Assembly: GCF_900120165.1 (NCBI RefSeq)
Contig: NZ_LT635475.1
Location: forward strand, 1,240,001-1,304,000
Reading direction: 5' to 3'
DNA length: 64,000 nt
Source of the DNA: Ezakiella massiliensis
GTDB taxonomy: Bacteria; Bacillota; Clostridia; Tissierellales; Peptoniphilaceae
A program made the position numbers and the translations under genes. Below are positions 19,548-27,699 of this stretch, one piece after another. Positions within the stretch are counted from its first letter, which is position 1. Every line of letters starts with the position of its first letter. The notes below the pieces were generated by a model, which did not search any database, was not told the origin of the DNA, and worked only from the letters and a program-made list of their open reading frames with translations.

Positions 19548-19554
19548 GTGAACT

Positions 19555-20268
19555 ATGATTGAATCGATGAAGGTGGCGGTTTTAATTGCGGCGGCTGGCA
19601 TGAGTAACAGGATGAAGTCAGATATCAACAAGACTTTCCTCCTCATAGACGGCAAGCCGATTTTATCCCACACTATAAATAAATTTGAAAAATCCAAGTA
19701 CGTGGACCAGATTATTGTCCTTGCTCGCAAGGAGGAGATCGATTATGTCCGCGAAAATATTATTGAGCCCGGAGGCTTTAAAAAAGTGGTCGCCCTGGTA
19801 GAAGGCGGATCTTCACGCCAGGAATCCATAAAAAATGGCCTGAAGATTTTGGCCGACGATGTGGACATTGTCCTCAGCCATGACGGGGCCAGGCCATTTG
19901 TTCATGTGGAGACCATTGACTCGGCTATAGAGCAGATGCTGGACCTACGGGCGGTCGTGGTTGGCGTTCCGGTCAAGGACACGATTAAAAATGTTTTTGA
20001 CGACGGATCCAACAAGGTTTACCTGACGCCAAAGAGGGCTCTACTTTGGGCGGCTCAAACTCCGCAGATTTTTTATGCGGAAGATTTGCGGCGGGCTTAT
20101 ATTTATGCAGACAGAGAAAATATCGAGGGGACCGACGACTCGTCATTGGTGGAAAAATTTGGTCTCCAGGTGACTATGGTCATGGGGTCCTACGACAATA
20201 TAAAAATTACCACACCAGAGGACTTGGTTCTGGCGGAACTTTTCAGGAAGTCATTAAAGGAGAATTAA
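19555..20268 (+). CDS. ispD: 2-C-methyl-D-erythritol 4-phosphate cytidylyltransferase
   Basis: 237 residues, standard length. The nucleotide-binding loop reads AVLIAAAGMSNRM (family AAGxGxRM), then the Lys in NKTFLLIDGKPIL, VLSHDGARPFV (catalytic-site Asp/Arg), VPVKDTIK, and WAAQTPQIF near the end. It catalyses CTP plus MEP to CDP-ME in the non-mevalonate isoprenoid pathway. AGGTGAA precedes the ATG at 19555; an internal ATG at 19564 is less likely. Translationally close to yacL and to ispF (6 bp), so it belongs to the carD operon. Confidence 0.95.
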   Translation: MIESMKVAVLIAAAGMSNRMKSDINKTFLLIDGKPILSHTINKFEKSKYVDQIIVLARKEEIDYVRENIIEPGGFKKVVALVEGGSSRQESIKNGLKILADDVDIVLSHDGARPFVHVETIDSAIEQMLDLRAVVVGVPVKDTIKNVFDDGSNKVYLTPKRALLWAAQTPQIFYAEDLRRAYIYADRENIEGTDDSSLVEKFGLQVTMVMGSYDNIKITTPEDLVLAELFRKSLKEN

Positions 20269-20274
20269 AAATTA

Positions 20275-20751
20275 ATGTTTAGAATTGGACAAGGCTACGA
20301 CATTCACGTTTTTGAAAAGTCGCGGCCGCTAATTATAGGTGGGGAGGAGCTCAGGGACCACGATGGCCTCTTGGGCCACAGCGATGCGGATGTCCTCATC
20401 CACGCCATTATGGACGCCCTCTTGGGCGCGGCTGGCCTCAGGGATATTGGCTATTATTTTCCTGACACCGATCCCAAGTACAAGGGGATTTCTTCAATTA
20501 AACTTTTAAAAGAAGTCAAGAAAAAATTGGACGAGGCTGGCTATACCATTGGCAATATCGACTCAACAGTAATTGCCGAGGAGCCAAAGCTAAATCCCCA
20601 CATAGAAAAGATGAAGGCAAATATTGGGGCGGCATTGGATCTTGACCAGAGTCAAATCGCCATCAAGGCCACCACAAAAGAAAAGATGGACGCAAGCGGT
20701 CAAGGGCTTTCAATCGAGGCTCTGGCCATAGCTATGATAAAGAAGGATTAA
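20275..20751 (+). CDS. ispF: 2-C-methyl-D-erythritol 2,4-cyclodiphosphate synthase
   Basis: 158 residues, standard length. FRIGQGYDIHVF carries the zinc-binding Asp and His; GHSDADVLIHAIMDALLGAA carries the third zinc ligand and the family signature; DIGYYFPDTDPKYKG and KATTKEKMDASGQGLSIEA follow as expected. It converts CDP-ME-2-phosphate to MEcPP in the same pathway as IspD. An AAGGAGAATT ribosome site lies in the 6-bp gap plus the end of ispD. The next gene starts 1 bp after its stop. Confidence 0.96.
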   Translation: MFRIGQGYDIHVFEKSRPLIIGGEELRDHDGLLGHSDADVLIHAIMDALLGAAGLRDIGYYFPDTDPKYKGISSIKLLKEVKKKLDEAGYTIGNIDSTVIAEEPKLNPHIEKMKANIGAALDLDQSQIAIKATTKEKMDASGQGLSIEALAIAMIKKD

Positions 20752-20752
20752 T

Positions 20753-21511
20753 ATGCAAGTAGAAAAATTTAATTTAAATGAAAATTCAAAAATAAAATAC
20801 ACACTCGCTGTTGTAAGCGGCAAGGGCGGGGTTGGCAAATCGCTCACATCAAGCCTTATCGCGACCCATTTAAACAAATTGGGACTCAAGGTCGGTATCT
20901 TGGACTGCGACTTAACAGGTCCATCCATACCAGAAATTTTTGGCGTAGAGGACCTGGCCCACGGGACCGAGACCGAGCTCTATCCAAATGTAACCGACAC
21001 TGGCATCAGCCTCATGTCTATGAATTTGCTCTTGCCAAACAAGACTGACCCAGTAATTTGGAGGGGGCCCGTACTTATGAATGTGCTCTCGGATTTTTAT
21101 TCCAAAATTAATTGGGGGGACTTGGATTTTTTAATTCTGGATATGCCGCCGGGAACTGGCGACGTGCCACTTACCATTTACCAATCATATAATGTTGACG
21201 GAGTCATAGTTGTGTCGACCCCATCCAAGATGGCCAATGTGGCAGTTGACAAGGCCGTTGAGATGGCCCTAAGGCTCAACCAAAATTTAATTGGCGAAGT
21301 TCAAAACATGGCTTATTACAGGTGCAAAAATTGCGGAGAAAAAGAATATTTATTTGGCAAGTACGACGAACGCCCAGGCCTAAAGCGGATTGCAGAAATT
21401 CCTTTTGATACGGACATTGGCCGGGCTGTAGACGCAGGCGAAGTCGAGTTCTTGGAAGTTTACGAGTACTTTGAACTGGCCAAAGAATTACAAAAACTCT
21501 TGGACAAATAA
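20753..21511 (+). CDS. mrp: Mrp/NBP35-family Fe-S cluster carrier ATPase
   Basis: 252 residues. Deviant Walker A VVSGKGGVGKSLTSSLIA near residue 22, Mrp signature LDCDLTGPSIPEIFGV, WRGPVLMNVL, Walker B LDFLILDMPPGTGD, and a late CKNCGE pair of cysteines (CxxC) that would bridge an Fe-S cluster in the dimer. The family stores and delivers Fe-S clusters using ATP. It is shorter than E. coli Mrp because it lacks the N-terminal DUF59 domain, as in many clostridia. It sits 1 bp after ispF; both MEP-pathway end enzymes (IspG/H) need Fe-S clusters, which may explain the pairing (inference). Confidence 0.9.
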   Translation: MQVEKFNLNENSKIKYTLAVVSGKGGVGKSLTSSLIATHLNKLGLKVGILDCDLTGPSIPEIFGVEDLAHGTETELYPNVTDTGISLMSMNLLLPNKTDPVIWRGPVLMNVLSDFYSKINWGDLDFLILDMPPGTGDVPLTIYQSYNVDGVIVVSTPSKMANVAVDKAVEMALRLNQNLIGEVQNMAYYRCKNCGEKEYLFGKYDERPGLKRIAEIPFDTDIGRAVDAGEVEFLEVYEYFELAKELQKLLDK

Positions 21512-21521
21512 GGAGGACAAG

Positions 21522-22454
21522 ATGAAACACAGGATAATTTATTTGGCGGCTGGATGTTTTTGGGGAACGGAAGGTTACTTCAAAAAAATCGCTGGCATCG
21601 AGGATACAGAAGTTGGTTACGCCAACGGCAATACTGACTACACCAACTACCATGAGGTGTCCGCGACTGATCACGCGGAAACTTTGAAAATAATTTATGA
21701 TATTTCAAAAATTTCCCTGCAAGAAATCCTCCTCCACTTCTTTAGGATTATCGATCCAAAGTCAGTTAACAAGCAAGGTGGAGATAGGGGCAGGCAGTAT
21801 CGGACTGGAATTTACTACACAGACGAAGGCGATCTTGCGGCCATAATGTCAGTCTATAGGTATTTTGAAGAAAAACTTGGCGACTTGGCTGTGGAAGTAC
21901 AGCTATTAAAAAATTTCGTCAAGGCTGAAGACTACCACCAAGATTATTTGGATAAAAATCCTACAGGCTACTGCCATGTCAACCTAGCGCTGTCACATGA
22001 GCCCTTAATTGTGGGCGACTATAAAATGAAATCTGACGACGAGTTAAAAGCCGAGATGGACGAGCTCTCATACTCAGTTATGCGTGAGGACAAGACCGAA
22101 CGCGCAGGCACCAGCGAATTAAATGCCGAATACAGGCGGGGAATTTACGTTGACAAGATCACGGGCGAACCACTCTTTGCATCGTCGACAAAATTTAACG
22201 CAGGCTGCGGCTGGCCATCATTTACCAGACCAATCTTGCAGGACAAAATAAATTACTTGAAAGACACTTCCCACGGCATGATTAGGACCGAGGTCAGAAG
22301 CCGGGCTGGCGACAACCACTTGGGCCACGTTTTTAACGACGGACCTGCAGACCAAGGCGGACTCAGGTACTGCATCAACGGTGCAGCCATCACCTTTATC
22401 CCTTACGAGGAAATGGACGAAAGGGGGTACGGCGAATACAAGCCACTAGTATGA
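21522..22454 (+). CDS. msrAB: Bifunctional methionine sulfoxide reductase MsrA-MsrB
   Basis: 310 residues from the ATG at 21522, which has AGGAGG at 21511-21516; an in-frame start 51 bp upstream lies inside mrp and is unlikely. MsrA domain (1-160): AAGCFWGTEGYF with the catalytic Cys, GYANGNTDYTNYHEV, and HQDYLDKNP. MsrB domain (180-310): YRRGIYVDKITGEPLF, FNAGCGWPSFTRP, VRSRAGDNHLGHVFNDGP and RYCINGAAITFIP with the catalytic Cys. The zinc-binding CxxC pairs of some MsrB proteins are absent. It repairs both stereoisomers of methionine sulfoxide using thioredoxin. It overlaps the next gene by ATGA. Confidence 0.95.
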   Translation: MKHRIIYLAAGCFWGTEGYFKKIAGIEDTEVGYANGNTDYTNYHEVSATDHAETLKIIYDISKISLQEILLHFFRIIDPKSVNKQGGDRGRQYRTGIYYTDEGDLAAIMSVYRYFEEKLGDLAVEVQLLKNFVKAEDYHQDYLDKNPTGYCHVNLALSHEPLIVGDYKMKSDDELKAEMDELSYSVMREDKTERAGTSELNAEYRRGIYVDKITGEPLFASSTKFNAGCGWPSFTRPILQDKINYLKDTSHGMIRTEVRSRAGDNHLGHVFNDGPADQGGLRYCINGAAITFIPYEEMDERGYGEYKPLV

Positions 22455-22900
22455 GAAAATTAAATGCAAAAAAATTAATTACTATAATTGCCGTCATCTA
22501 TTTGATGGGCACAGCGATTTTGATGCAGGTAATCGACACTTCAGATTTCAATAGGACCAGCAAGATAATTATAAATATCACTTATGTGACAACCCTTTTG
22601 ATCTTATTTGTTTTGCTTATGACAAATGGTCGTGGCTTTAATTTCAAAAGGTCTTCATTTTTAAACCCAGTCGACAGGTACGAGGCCTACAAAAAAGGCC
22701 TCCCACTGGCAGTAATCTTTCACGTAATTGGCCTGGTCCTTACAAACTTTGTCTTCAAAGGACCAGGTGCCTATAAGTACGATTTTGTAACGATATTAAT
22801 CGTGCTACTGGTGTCTTGGAACGCCATTGTCCTGTCGGCGGATAGGATTGAACAGGTGAAGGATGAGAAACACATACCCGTCAGAAAACTCAAGAAATAA
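22451..22900 (+). CDS. Small four-helix membrane protein, unknown function
   Basis: 149 residues, not recognised. Four hydrophobic segments are visible (about 9-27, 40-58, 88-105, 111-130), with basic residues at both ends (MRKLNAKK; VRKLKK), suggesting an integral membrane protein with cytoplasmic termini. Its ATG overlaps the msrAB stop (ATGA), so it is translationally coupled as the last gene of the carD operon. The coupling makes it a real gene despite lack of homology I can name. Confidence 0.7.
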   Translation: MRKLNAKKLITIIAVIYLMGTAILMQVIDTSDFNRTSKIIINITYVTTLLILFVLLMTNGRGFNFKRSSFLNPVDRYEAYKKGLPLAVIFHVIGLVLTNFVFKGPGAYKYDFVTILIVLLVSWNAIVLSADRIEQVKDEKHIPVRKLKK

Positions 22901-23240
22901 AAATTTGTGGTTAAATTTGTGGTTAATTTCGCGATATTCTCGTGAAAAAATTTTTTAGTCCTCGATGTACACTTAAGTACACCTGCGTCCTAAAAAATTT
23001 CTTTCACTTCGAATCTCATCGAAATTCCCTCACAAATTTAGAGTGATGTAAGCAGCCAGAGGAGATAATTTTAACGCTACAAAAATTCATCAATTTTCCC
23101 TCACAAATTGTATGTATAAATCATGGCCGTTAGGGGCCATTTTTTATTGAAAAAATTTAATGTACATTGTGCACATAACAATGGTATTTATTCAAAAATC
23201 GCTCAGTGGCTGTAGGGGCGACTTTATGTCGCCCAAGAGT
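22901..23240. repeat. Long intergenic repeat (type C) and a hairpin repeat
   Basis: The 444-bp gap after the carD operon has a module running from GGTTAATTTCGCGATATTC through AAATTTTTTAG, a GTACACTTAAGTAC palindrome, CTAAAAAATTT and CCCTCACAAATT. The same module is at 54040-54180, inverted in part at 28500-28560, and a variant is at 45740-45880. A GGGCGAC-TTTAT-GTCGCCC hairpin preceded by TGTAG lies at 23211-23234. A small hairpin TGGCC ... GGCCA with a T run near 23126-23150 may terminate transcription. No gene seen. Confidence 0.7.
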
Positions 23241-23287
23241 CTCGCCCTAAATATTTGTTTATTGATGTTCTCAATATAACAAAAAGC

Positions 23288-23315
23288 TTGACTTTTATAC
23301 ATTATTCGCTATGAT
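23288..23315 (+). promoter_or_regulatory. Sigma-A-type promoter, copy 1 of 3
   Basis: TTGACT (23288-23293), 16-bp spacer, TATGAT (23310-23315), then TAAAGTAATAATATTTTT and AGGAGG before the ATG. The same sequence occurs before the genes at 24170 and 56597. Confidence 0.8.
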
Positions 23316-23344
23316 TAAAGTAATAATATTTTTAGGAGGTACTT

Positions 23345-23986
23345 ATGAAAAAGGTATTACTAATTGCACTTGCATTTCTGATATTTATTTCTTTGTTTTA
23401 TGGTTGTGTTGATAAGAATGTGCAAGTAGAAAAAAAGGAAGTGGAGAATGCACAAAATGAAGATGAGATAGAAAAGCAAGCAGCGATAGAAAGCCTTAAA
23501 AAACAAATAGAGATTCAACAAATGGAAGTTGATGAATTAAAAAAAGAGATAGAGCATCAAAAAGAAATAGAAAGAAAAATTATTGAAGACTATGAAAAGA
23601 GTCTTTACGGTATATATAAAGCTAACAAGTTGATTTATCATAATGATGATTATGGATTTAGTATAGAAATTCCCGAGGAAAAATATAATATTAAATTTTA
23701 TAATGTTATCCAAGATAAGATAGAAGAAAATATAGAAATTTTGAACTTTGAATTTTTTACAGAAGATGAAAATAATATAGAAGTTTCAGAGAGCCTGTTT
23801 CAAATAATTGTGTGTAAAAATAATGCAACTTATCCAGGAGCGAAATTTTTGAGCAAGCTGGGAGATATTGCATTTTATTTTAGAGATTCTTCTTATGATA
23901 CAGAATCCTCTGCTATTAAAGCACTTATCGAAGAATTAAAACCTATGTTGGAAGAGATAAAAGCATCTTTTAGATTTGATGAATAA
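23345..23986 (+). CDS. Predicted lipoprotein with N-terminal coiled coil
   Basis: 213 residues. The lipoprotein signal peptide MKKVLLIALAFLIFISLFYG ends at Cys21, the lipidation site. Residues about 28-85 are a Glu/Lys-rich heptad region (EKQAAIESLKKQIEIQQM), a probable coiled coil. The rest is a small globular domain (YGFSIEIPEEKYNIKFYN onward) that I do not recognise. It shares its promoter, ribosome site and the first ten residues (MKKVLLIALA) almost exactly with the stalk proteins at 24170 and 56597, but the mature protein is unrelated to them, so the leader has been shuffled onto a different gene. It probably sits on the outer face of the membrane. Function unknown. Confidence 0.75.
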   Translation: MKKVLLIALAFLIFISLFYGCVDKNVQVEKKEVENAQNEDEIEKQAAIESLKKQIEIQQMEVDELKKEIEHQKEIERKIIEDYEKSLYGIYKANKLIYHNDDYGFSIEIPEEKYNIKFYNVIQDKIEENIEILNFEFFTEDENNIEVSESLFQIIVCKNNATYPGAKFLSKLGDIAFYFRDSSYDTESSAIKALIEELKPMLEEIKASFRFDE

Positions 23987-24112
23987 AATATATGCAAAAT
24001 ATATCTATAAAAAGTTAAGCGATATTCTCGTGAAAGACAAAAAAATATGCCTAGCGATGTAATGGCTGACTTAATGTTGGCCATATTTTTTTGCCTTCAT
24101 CTAACAAAAAGC

Positions 24113-24140
24113 TTGACTTTTATTTGTTATTTGCTATGAT
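24113..24140 (+). promoter_or_regulatory. Sigma-A-type promoter, copy 2 of 3
   Basis: TTGACT (24113-24118), 16-bp spacer, TATGAT (24135-24140). Sequence around it is nearly identical to copies 1 and 3. Just upstream, an AT-rich inverted repeat (AAATATGCC ... GGCCATATTT, 24048-24092) could end the preceding transcript. Confidence 0.8.
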
Positions 24141-24169
24141 TAAAGTAATAATATTTTTAGGAGGTACTT

Positions 24170-25438
24170 ATGAAAAAGGTATTACTAATTGCACTTGCTC
24201 TTATTATGGTTTTAGCACCTATTGCAAGGGCTGAAGGACAAGAAGCTCCAATGGCTGAAGCTCAAAAGAGTTTCCAACCATTTGAACTCGATGGAGAAGA
24301 GGCAAAGATTGGCGGATATTTAATCAATGCCAACAACTACTACAAGCTAAGAGACTTGGCAGCACTACTCAACGGCACAGACAAACAATTTAACATTGTA
24401 TTTGACGATGTCAAAAAGCAAATTGCTTTGGAACTTGGCAAGCCATACGAAAAGCTTGACACTGACCTACAAGAAATGAAGCACGACAAGACTACAGCCA
24501 AGATGGTTACAAACACAATTTTGGTTGATGGCAAAGAAGTCGAATTAAAGGCAGCTTTAATCGACAGAAATAACTATGTAAAACTTCGTGACCTAGGCCC
24601 AGTTGTAGGATTTATAGTAGACTACAACAGAGAAACCAAGGCAATAATTGTCGACACCAAGTCAGAAGCTAAGGTTGAAGAAAAAGCTGAAGAAAAAACT
24701 GAAGACAAAAAAGAAGAAAAGTCTGAAGACAAAAAGCCTGAAGAGAAGAAAGTAGAAAAGAAGGACCAAGTTAAGACCACAGATCCAAACGCAACAGCAG
24801 AAGAAATCAAAGCATTTTTAGCAGATCCTAAACTGACTAATGATTATTCATTATCTGATGGCAATAAATTAATAGAAAAAGATGGAGTACTTTATTTATC
24901 TAGAGTGGGCGAAGATGGTGATACTTTAAACAATCCTATAGCAAAATATGTGACAATTAGAGATTGGATGCCTAGGTTTAAAGCCCAAACAAAATTTATG
25001 GATGAATATATGAAAACACACAGCGATGCTAGTGGTTTGTCAATTAATTACAATTCAGAAATACCTTTTGTCTTTTTAAAGGATGAAAGATTTGATGAGA
25101 AAAATATTGAAACTTTAAACCTTATAAATTATATGAAATTTAAATTGAATGACAAGGTTGACCTAGGATTTGGCATTGATAATGAACTAGCTAAACTCCA
25201 TCTCGTTTTTATAAAAGATTTAGAGGCAAAAGAACCTGAATTTGAACTTGGAGAATTTGGCAATATCAGTGTAATGGCATCATATGACGATGGAAGCGTT
25301 TTAAATGGAGAAGAGCTAGGAAGCAATACTCTAATCCCAAGATTCCATGGAGAAAACAAGGCAAAACTTCGTGGTGTTTCGGTTCTAGTAATGGTAAATG
25401 GAAATATTCCTGTTATGATGAGATTATTCATTATATAA
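24170..25438 (+). CDS. Secreted stalk-domain protein, paralogue A
   Basis: 422 residues. Signal peptide MKKVLLIALALIMVLAPIA, cleaved near ARAEGQ. Residues about 35-165 form two stalk-domain repeats (copper amine oxidase N-like): INANNYYKLRDLAALL and IDRNNYVKLRDLGPVVGF with VDGKEVELKAALI. A Lys/Glu-rich linker follows (170-205), then a C-terminal domain (210-422) I cannot name. The first about 215 residues are almost identical to the 56597 gene, while the C-terminal domains are only distantly alike, sharing features such as MASYDDGSVLNGEE versus VANYSDGSKIESTEE. It is probably exported and attached to or near the cell surface. A terminator follows at 25451. Confidence 0.8.
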   Translation: MKKVLLIALALIMVLAPIARAEGQEAPMAEAQKSFQPFELDGEEAKIGGYLINANNYYKLRDLAALLNGTDKQFNIVFDDVKKQIALELGKPYEKLDTDLQEMKHDKTTAKMVTNTILVDGKEVELKAALIDRNNYVKLRDLGPVVGFIVDYNRETKAIIVDTKSEAKVEEKAEEKTEDKKEEKSEDKKPEEKKVEKKDQVKTTDPNATAEEIKAFLADPKLTNDYSLSDGNKLIEKDGVLYLSRVGEDGDTLNNPIAKYVTIRDWMPRFKAQTKFMDEYMKTHSDASGLSINYNSEIPFVFLKDERFDEKNIETLNLINYMKFKLNDKVDLGFGIDNELAKLHLVFIKDLEAKEPEFELGEFGNISVMASYDDGSVLNGEELGSNTLIPRFHGENKAKLRGVSVLVMVNGNIPVMMRLFII

Positions 25439-25450
25439 AAACAGTTTAAA

Positions 25451-25473
25451 TGCACCCAAGTGGGTGCATTTTT
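25451..25473 (+). terminator. Terminator after stalk paralogue A
   Basis: TGCACCCA and TGGGTGCA (25451-25468) followed by TTTTTTG. Almost the same hairpin follows the paralogue at 57815. Confidence 0.85.
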
Positions 25474-25506
25474 TGTGTGCACAACTCAGGAGTAAAAATA
25501 CAAACA

Positions 25507-25532
25507 AAAAAGGAAGTCTTTCGACTTCCTTA
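25507..25532 (-). terminator. Terminator for the spoVG-tRNA transcript
   Basis: On the minus strand AAGGAAGTC-GAAA-GACTTCCTT followed by TTTTTG, directly after the tRNA 3' end. Confidence 0.85.
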
Positions 25533-25537
25533 AATCT

Positions 25538-25613
25538 TGGTGGAGCATAGGGGGATCGAACCCCTGACCTTTAGACTGCCAGTCTAACGCGCTCCCAGCT
25601 GCGCCAATGCCCC
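25538..25613 (-). tRNA. tRNA-Ala(GGC)
   Basis: Minus-strand cloverleaf of 76 bases with encoded CCA. The acceptor GGGGCAT pairs with ATGCTCC and includes the G3-U70 pair that marks alanine tRNAs. The D arm reads GCGCAGCTGGGAGCGC, the anticodon stem is TTAGA/TCTAA with loop CTGGCAG (anticodon GGC), and the T arm is GGGGTTCGATCCCC. The 5' base lies immediately after the spoVG stop codon with no spacer, so the mature tRNA must be cut from a shared transcript. Confidence 0.96.
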
Positions 25614-25877
25614 TTATTCCACGCGTGCAAGTTCGGCTTCGTAGGCCTTGAAGATGGCTTCTTCCATTTTCTTGCGCATGGTGTTGGTGACGGGGTGGAC
25701 TATATCAAAGTATTCGTCTTTGACTTGTCTGGATGGCATGGCTATAAATAGGCCGTGGATGCCTTCGATAATTTTGAGTTCGTGGATGGCGAGTTCGTCG
25801 TCCATCACAACCTTGCATACGGCTTTGAGCTTGCCTGTGTTTTCCATAAGTCTGACATTTACACTTGTAATTTCCAT
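25614..25877 (-). CDS. spoVG: Septation / RNA-binding regulator SpoVG
   Basis: 87 residues from ATG 25877. MEITSVNVRLMENTGKLKAVC is the canonical SpoVG start, with DDELAIHELKIIEG and GLFIAMPSRQV in the middle. A GTG six bases upstream is part of the GAGGTG ribosome site, so the ATG is chosen. SpoVG proteins bind nucleic acid and influence septation, capsule or virulence genes in Firmicutes; in non-sporulating species the role is regulatory. Its TAA stop (25614-25616) directly touches the tRNA-Ala 5' end, and both share the terminator at 25507. RNase P cleavage would leave an mRNA ending exactly at the stop codon. Confidence 0.95.
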   Translation of the reverse strand: MEITSVNVRLMENTGKLKAVCKVVMDDELAIHELKIIEGIHGLFIAMPSRQVKDEYFDIVHPVTNTMRKKMEEAIFKAYEAELARVE

Positions 25878-25929
25878 AGTCACCTCATTTATTATTTTAA
25901 TCTATCCCTAAGGACCCTATCATTATACA

Positions 25930-26955
25930 CTATAATTTATTATTTTTCAACTGCTTTTCCTCTTTTAGTTTAATTGTAAAGGGGAAGGTGAGGAGAATTT
26001 TTACATAGTAGGTGGTGAGTCTCCAGGTTAAGAGGACCAAAAATATTGGCGCTCCTTCGGGCAGGATGGATGAAAACATGAGATAGAACATGCCTTCGGC
26101 ACCCAGGCTGGCTCCTGGTATTGGGATGTAGCCGCTGGAGATTTGGACTGCTGCACATATGGCAAAGGTGAGCGATACGCTTGGCGGCCTGACCCCGTAG
26201 GATACAAATATATAATAGGTCATTGCATAAAATACCAAATAGCCGATGATATTCTCCACAATCATCATTATATAAAAAACTAGGCTTTGACCTCTGAAAG
26301 TTTGCAGGCCTAGGTTGAAATTTTCAATTTCCCCTTCGATTTTTTCTACAAATTCGTCTTTGGGTTTTAGGATTTTTATCTTTAGCAAAAATTTATAAAA
26401 GCCCAGGACGATTTTTTTGACGAACTCTGGCTTGTAGGCGGCAAGGACCATAAAGACGACCATGGCCACACCAACTATTAGACCCAGGACCAGCATGTAA
26501 GTAAAGGCATAGCCGCGGGCGTAGAAAAAATCTCCGTGGTAGATGCTAAGGGCAAAGGTGATTAGCAGCCTGGCTACAGTGTAGAAAAAAAGTTGGACTC
26601 CTAAAATCGATGTCGAAACGCCGGTTGGAATTCCAATTCCACTCATATAAAAGACCTGCATGGGTTGGCCGCCAGATGAAAATGGCGTGACGGCAGAAAA
26701 AAATTCGCCTATCATGTAGGTCTTGAAGGCTGCATAAAGGCTCATAGCTTGGCCTTGGTTGTGGGCCAGTTGCATGATAATTATAGCCTGGCTAAGCCAA
26801 TAGGCAAACATGAGTCCCAATATTAAAAATACATAGCGCGGCTCCAGGTTTTCTATGGCGAGCTTTAGCGAGCTTACCCCGTCAGCGTAAAAAATTCCCA
26901 CCAAGAGGAGGACCAGCGTTATTAAAATAATTCCAATTAAATATTTTTTTCCCAT
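25930..26955 (-). CDS. Lysylphosphatidylglycerol synthase TM-region / flippase-like protein (UPF0104)
   Basis: 341 residues, eight or so membrane helices. Family hallmarks are the N-terminal RYVFLILGLMFAYWLSQA, TYMIGEFFSAVTPFSSGGQPMQ (family TPSxxGGxPxQ) and a C-terminal YIPIPGASLGAEGMF. In MprF the same domain moves lysyl-PG across the membrane. Stand-alone members lack the synthase domain, and their substrate is usually unknown. No clear ribosome site precedes the ATG at 26955. It is separated from spoVG by about 50 bp and probably has its own promoter. Confidence 0.85.
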   Translation of the reverse strand: MGKKYLIGIILITLVLLLVGIFYADGVSSLKLAIENLEPRYVFLILGLMFAYWLSQAIIIMQLAHNQGQAMSLYAAFKTYMIGEFFSAVTPFSSGGQPMQVFYMSGIGIPTGVSTSILGVQLFFYTVARLLITFALSIYHGDFFYARGYAFTYMLVLGLIVGVAMVVFMVLAAYKPEFVKKIVLGFYKFLLKIKILKPKDEFVEKIEGEIENFNLGLQTFRGQSLVFYIMMIVENIIGYLVFYAMTYYIFVSYGVRPPSVSLTFAICAAVQISSGYIPIPGASLGAEGMFYLMFSSILPEGAPIFLVLLTWRLTTYYVKILLTFPFTIKLKEEKQLKNNKL

Positions 26956-27019
26956 AAGTATCTATATTTTACCATTTTTGAGGGAAATTATCAATGAAGA
27001 GCTTTTCTATAAATATTTG

Positions 27020-27260
27020 CAATCGCTAATGTAGCGTCTACCTTGCAGCCCTGCCCAAGAGGTCAATTTCCTGTAGAGTCGATCCTTTATGGTCGCCAAG
27101 AAATTGACCGATTGGTATGCAGGACTCACGCAACCTCTTGTTCAATCGTTAGACCGAAGGGAAAAACGATTGAGGACAAAGGCTCAAGGAGAATGGTAGA
27201 CAAAGCTCTTGCACAAATGTTTACAATCGTTATTGTAGCGTCTACCTTTATGGTAGACAA
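27020..27260. repeat. Hairpin repeat cluster
   Basis: Within the 407-bp gap: TTGCAGCCCTGCCCAAGAGG (27041), an outer stem GGTCAATTTC/GAAATTGACC (27061-27070, 27100-27109) around GTAGAGTCGATCC-TTTAT-GGTCGCC, and GTCTACC-TTTAT-GGTAGAC (27240-27258) preceded by TGTAGC. No gene seen. Confidence 0.75.
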
Positions 27261-27297
27261 AGCGATTGTAAACCATAAGGCAAAGCCTTTCGCAATA

Positions 27298-27324
27298 AAA
27301 AACAGCCAGATAACACTGGCTGCC
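27298..27324 (-). terminator. Terminator for the DUF898-like gene
   Basis: Minus strand CAGCCAG-TGTTAT-CTGGCTG followed by TTTTTTATT. Confidence 0.85.
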
Positions 27325-27362
27325 GCATAAATTTTTTATGCAAAATGGGTATGCTTTACGAC

Positions 27363-27677
27363 CTACTGTCTCATTCTGATGTGGACCCAAAATCCGTAGA
27401 TGCCAAGGGTAATTAGAGTGAAGAACCACCATTTGATGTAGTTGCCAAAGAGTTGTGTTGCTGTGCCGTCGAATGTCAAACGCCTGCCTTCAATGTAGGT
27501 GTTGTTGATTTCCCATTTTTTGATTAGGACTATTGCCCATGGGAGCATGAGTCCAAGCGTAACGAGTGTAAGTAAAGCTCCGATAATTTGCCTGCCCATG
27601 TAATCAAATACTCCGCCTTTAAATTCAGATTTGGCCATGTTGATAGGCATGCCTGTTTGTGTGTCGAAATTGTTCAT
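27363..27677 (-). CDS. DUF898-like small membrane protein
   Basis: 104 residues. Two membrane helices (about 31-52 and 79-97) surround a loop with RRLTFDGTATQLFGNYIKWW and ITLGIYGFW, strongly like the DUF898 (YjgN) repeat FxGxxxxLFxxYIxxxLLxxITLGIYxFW. Full DUF898 proteins are about three times longer; this is a single-unit form, common in Firmicutes. AAAGGAGG lies 6 bases before the ATG, and a good terminator follows. Function unknown. It is flanked on both sides by repeat DNA. Confidence 0.8.
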   Translation of the reverse strand: MNNFDTQTGMPINMAKSEFKGGVFDYMGRQIIGALLTLVTLGLMLPWAIVLIKKWEINNTYIEGRRLTFDGTATQLFGNYIKWWFFTLITLGIYGFWVHIRMRQ

Positions 27678-27699
27678 AATATCCTCCTTTTTTGAAATG

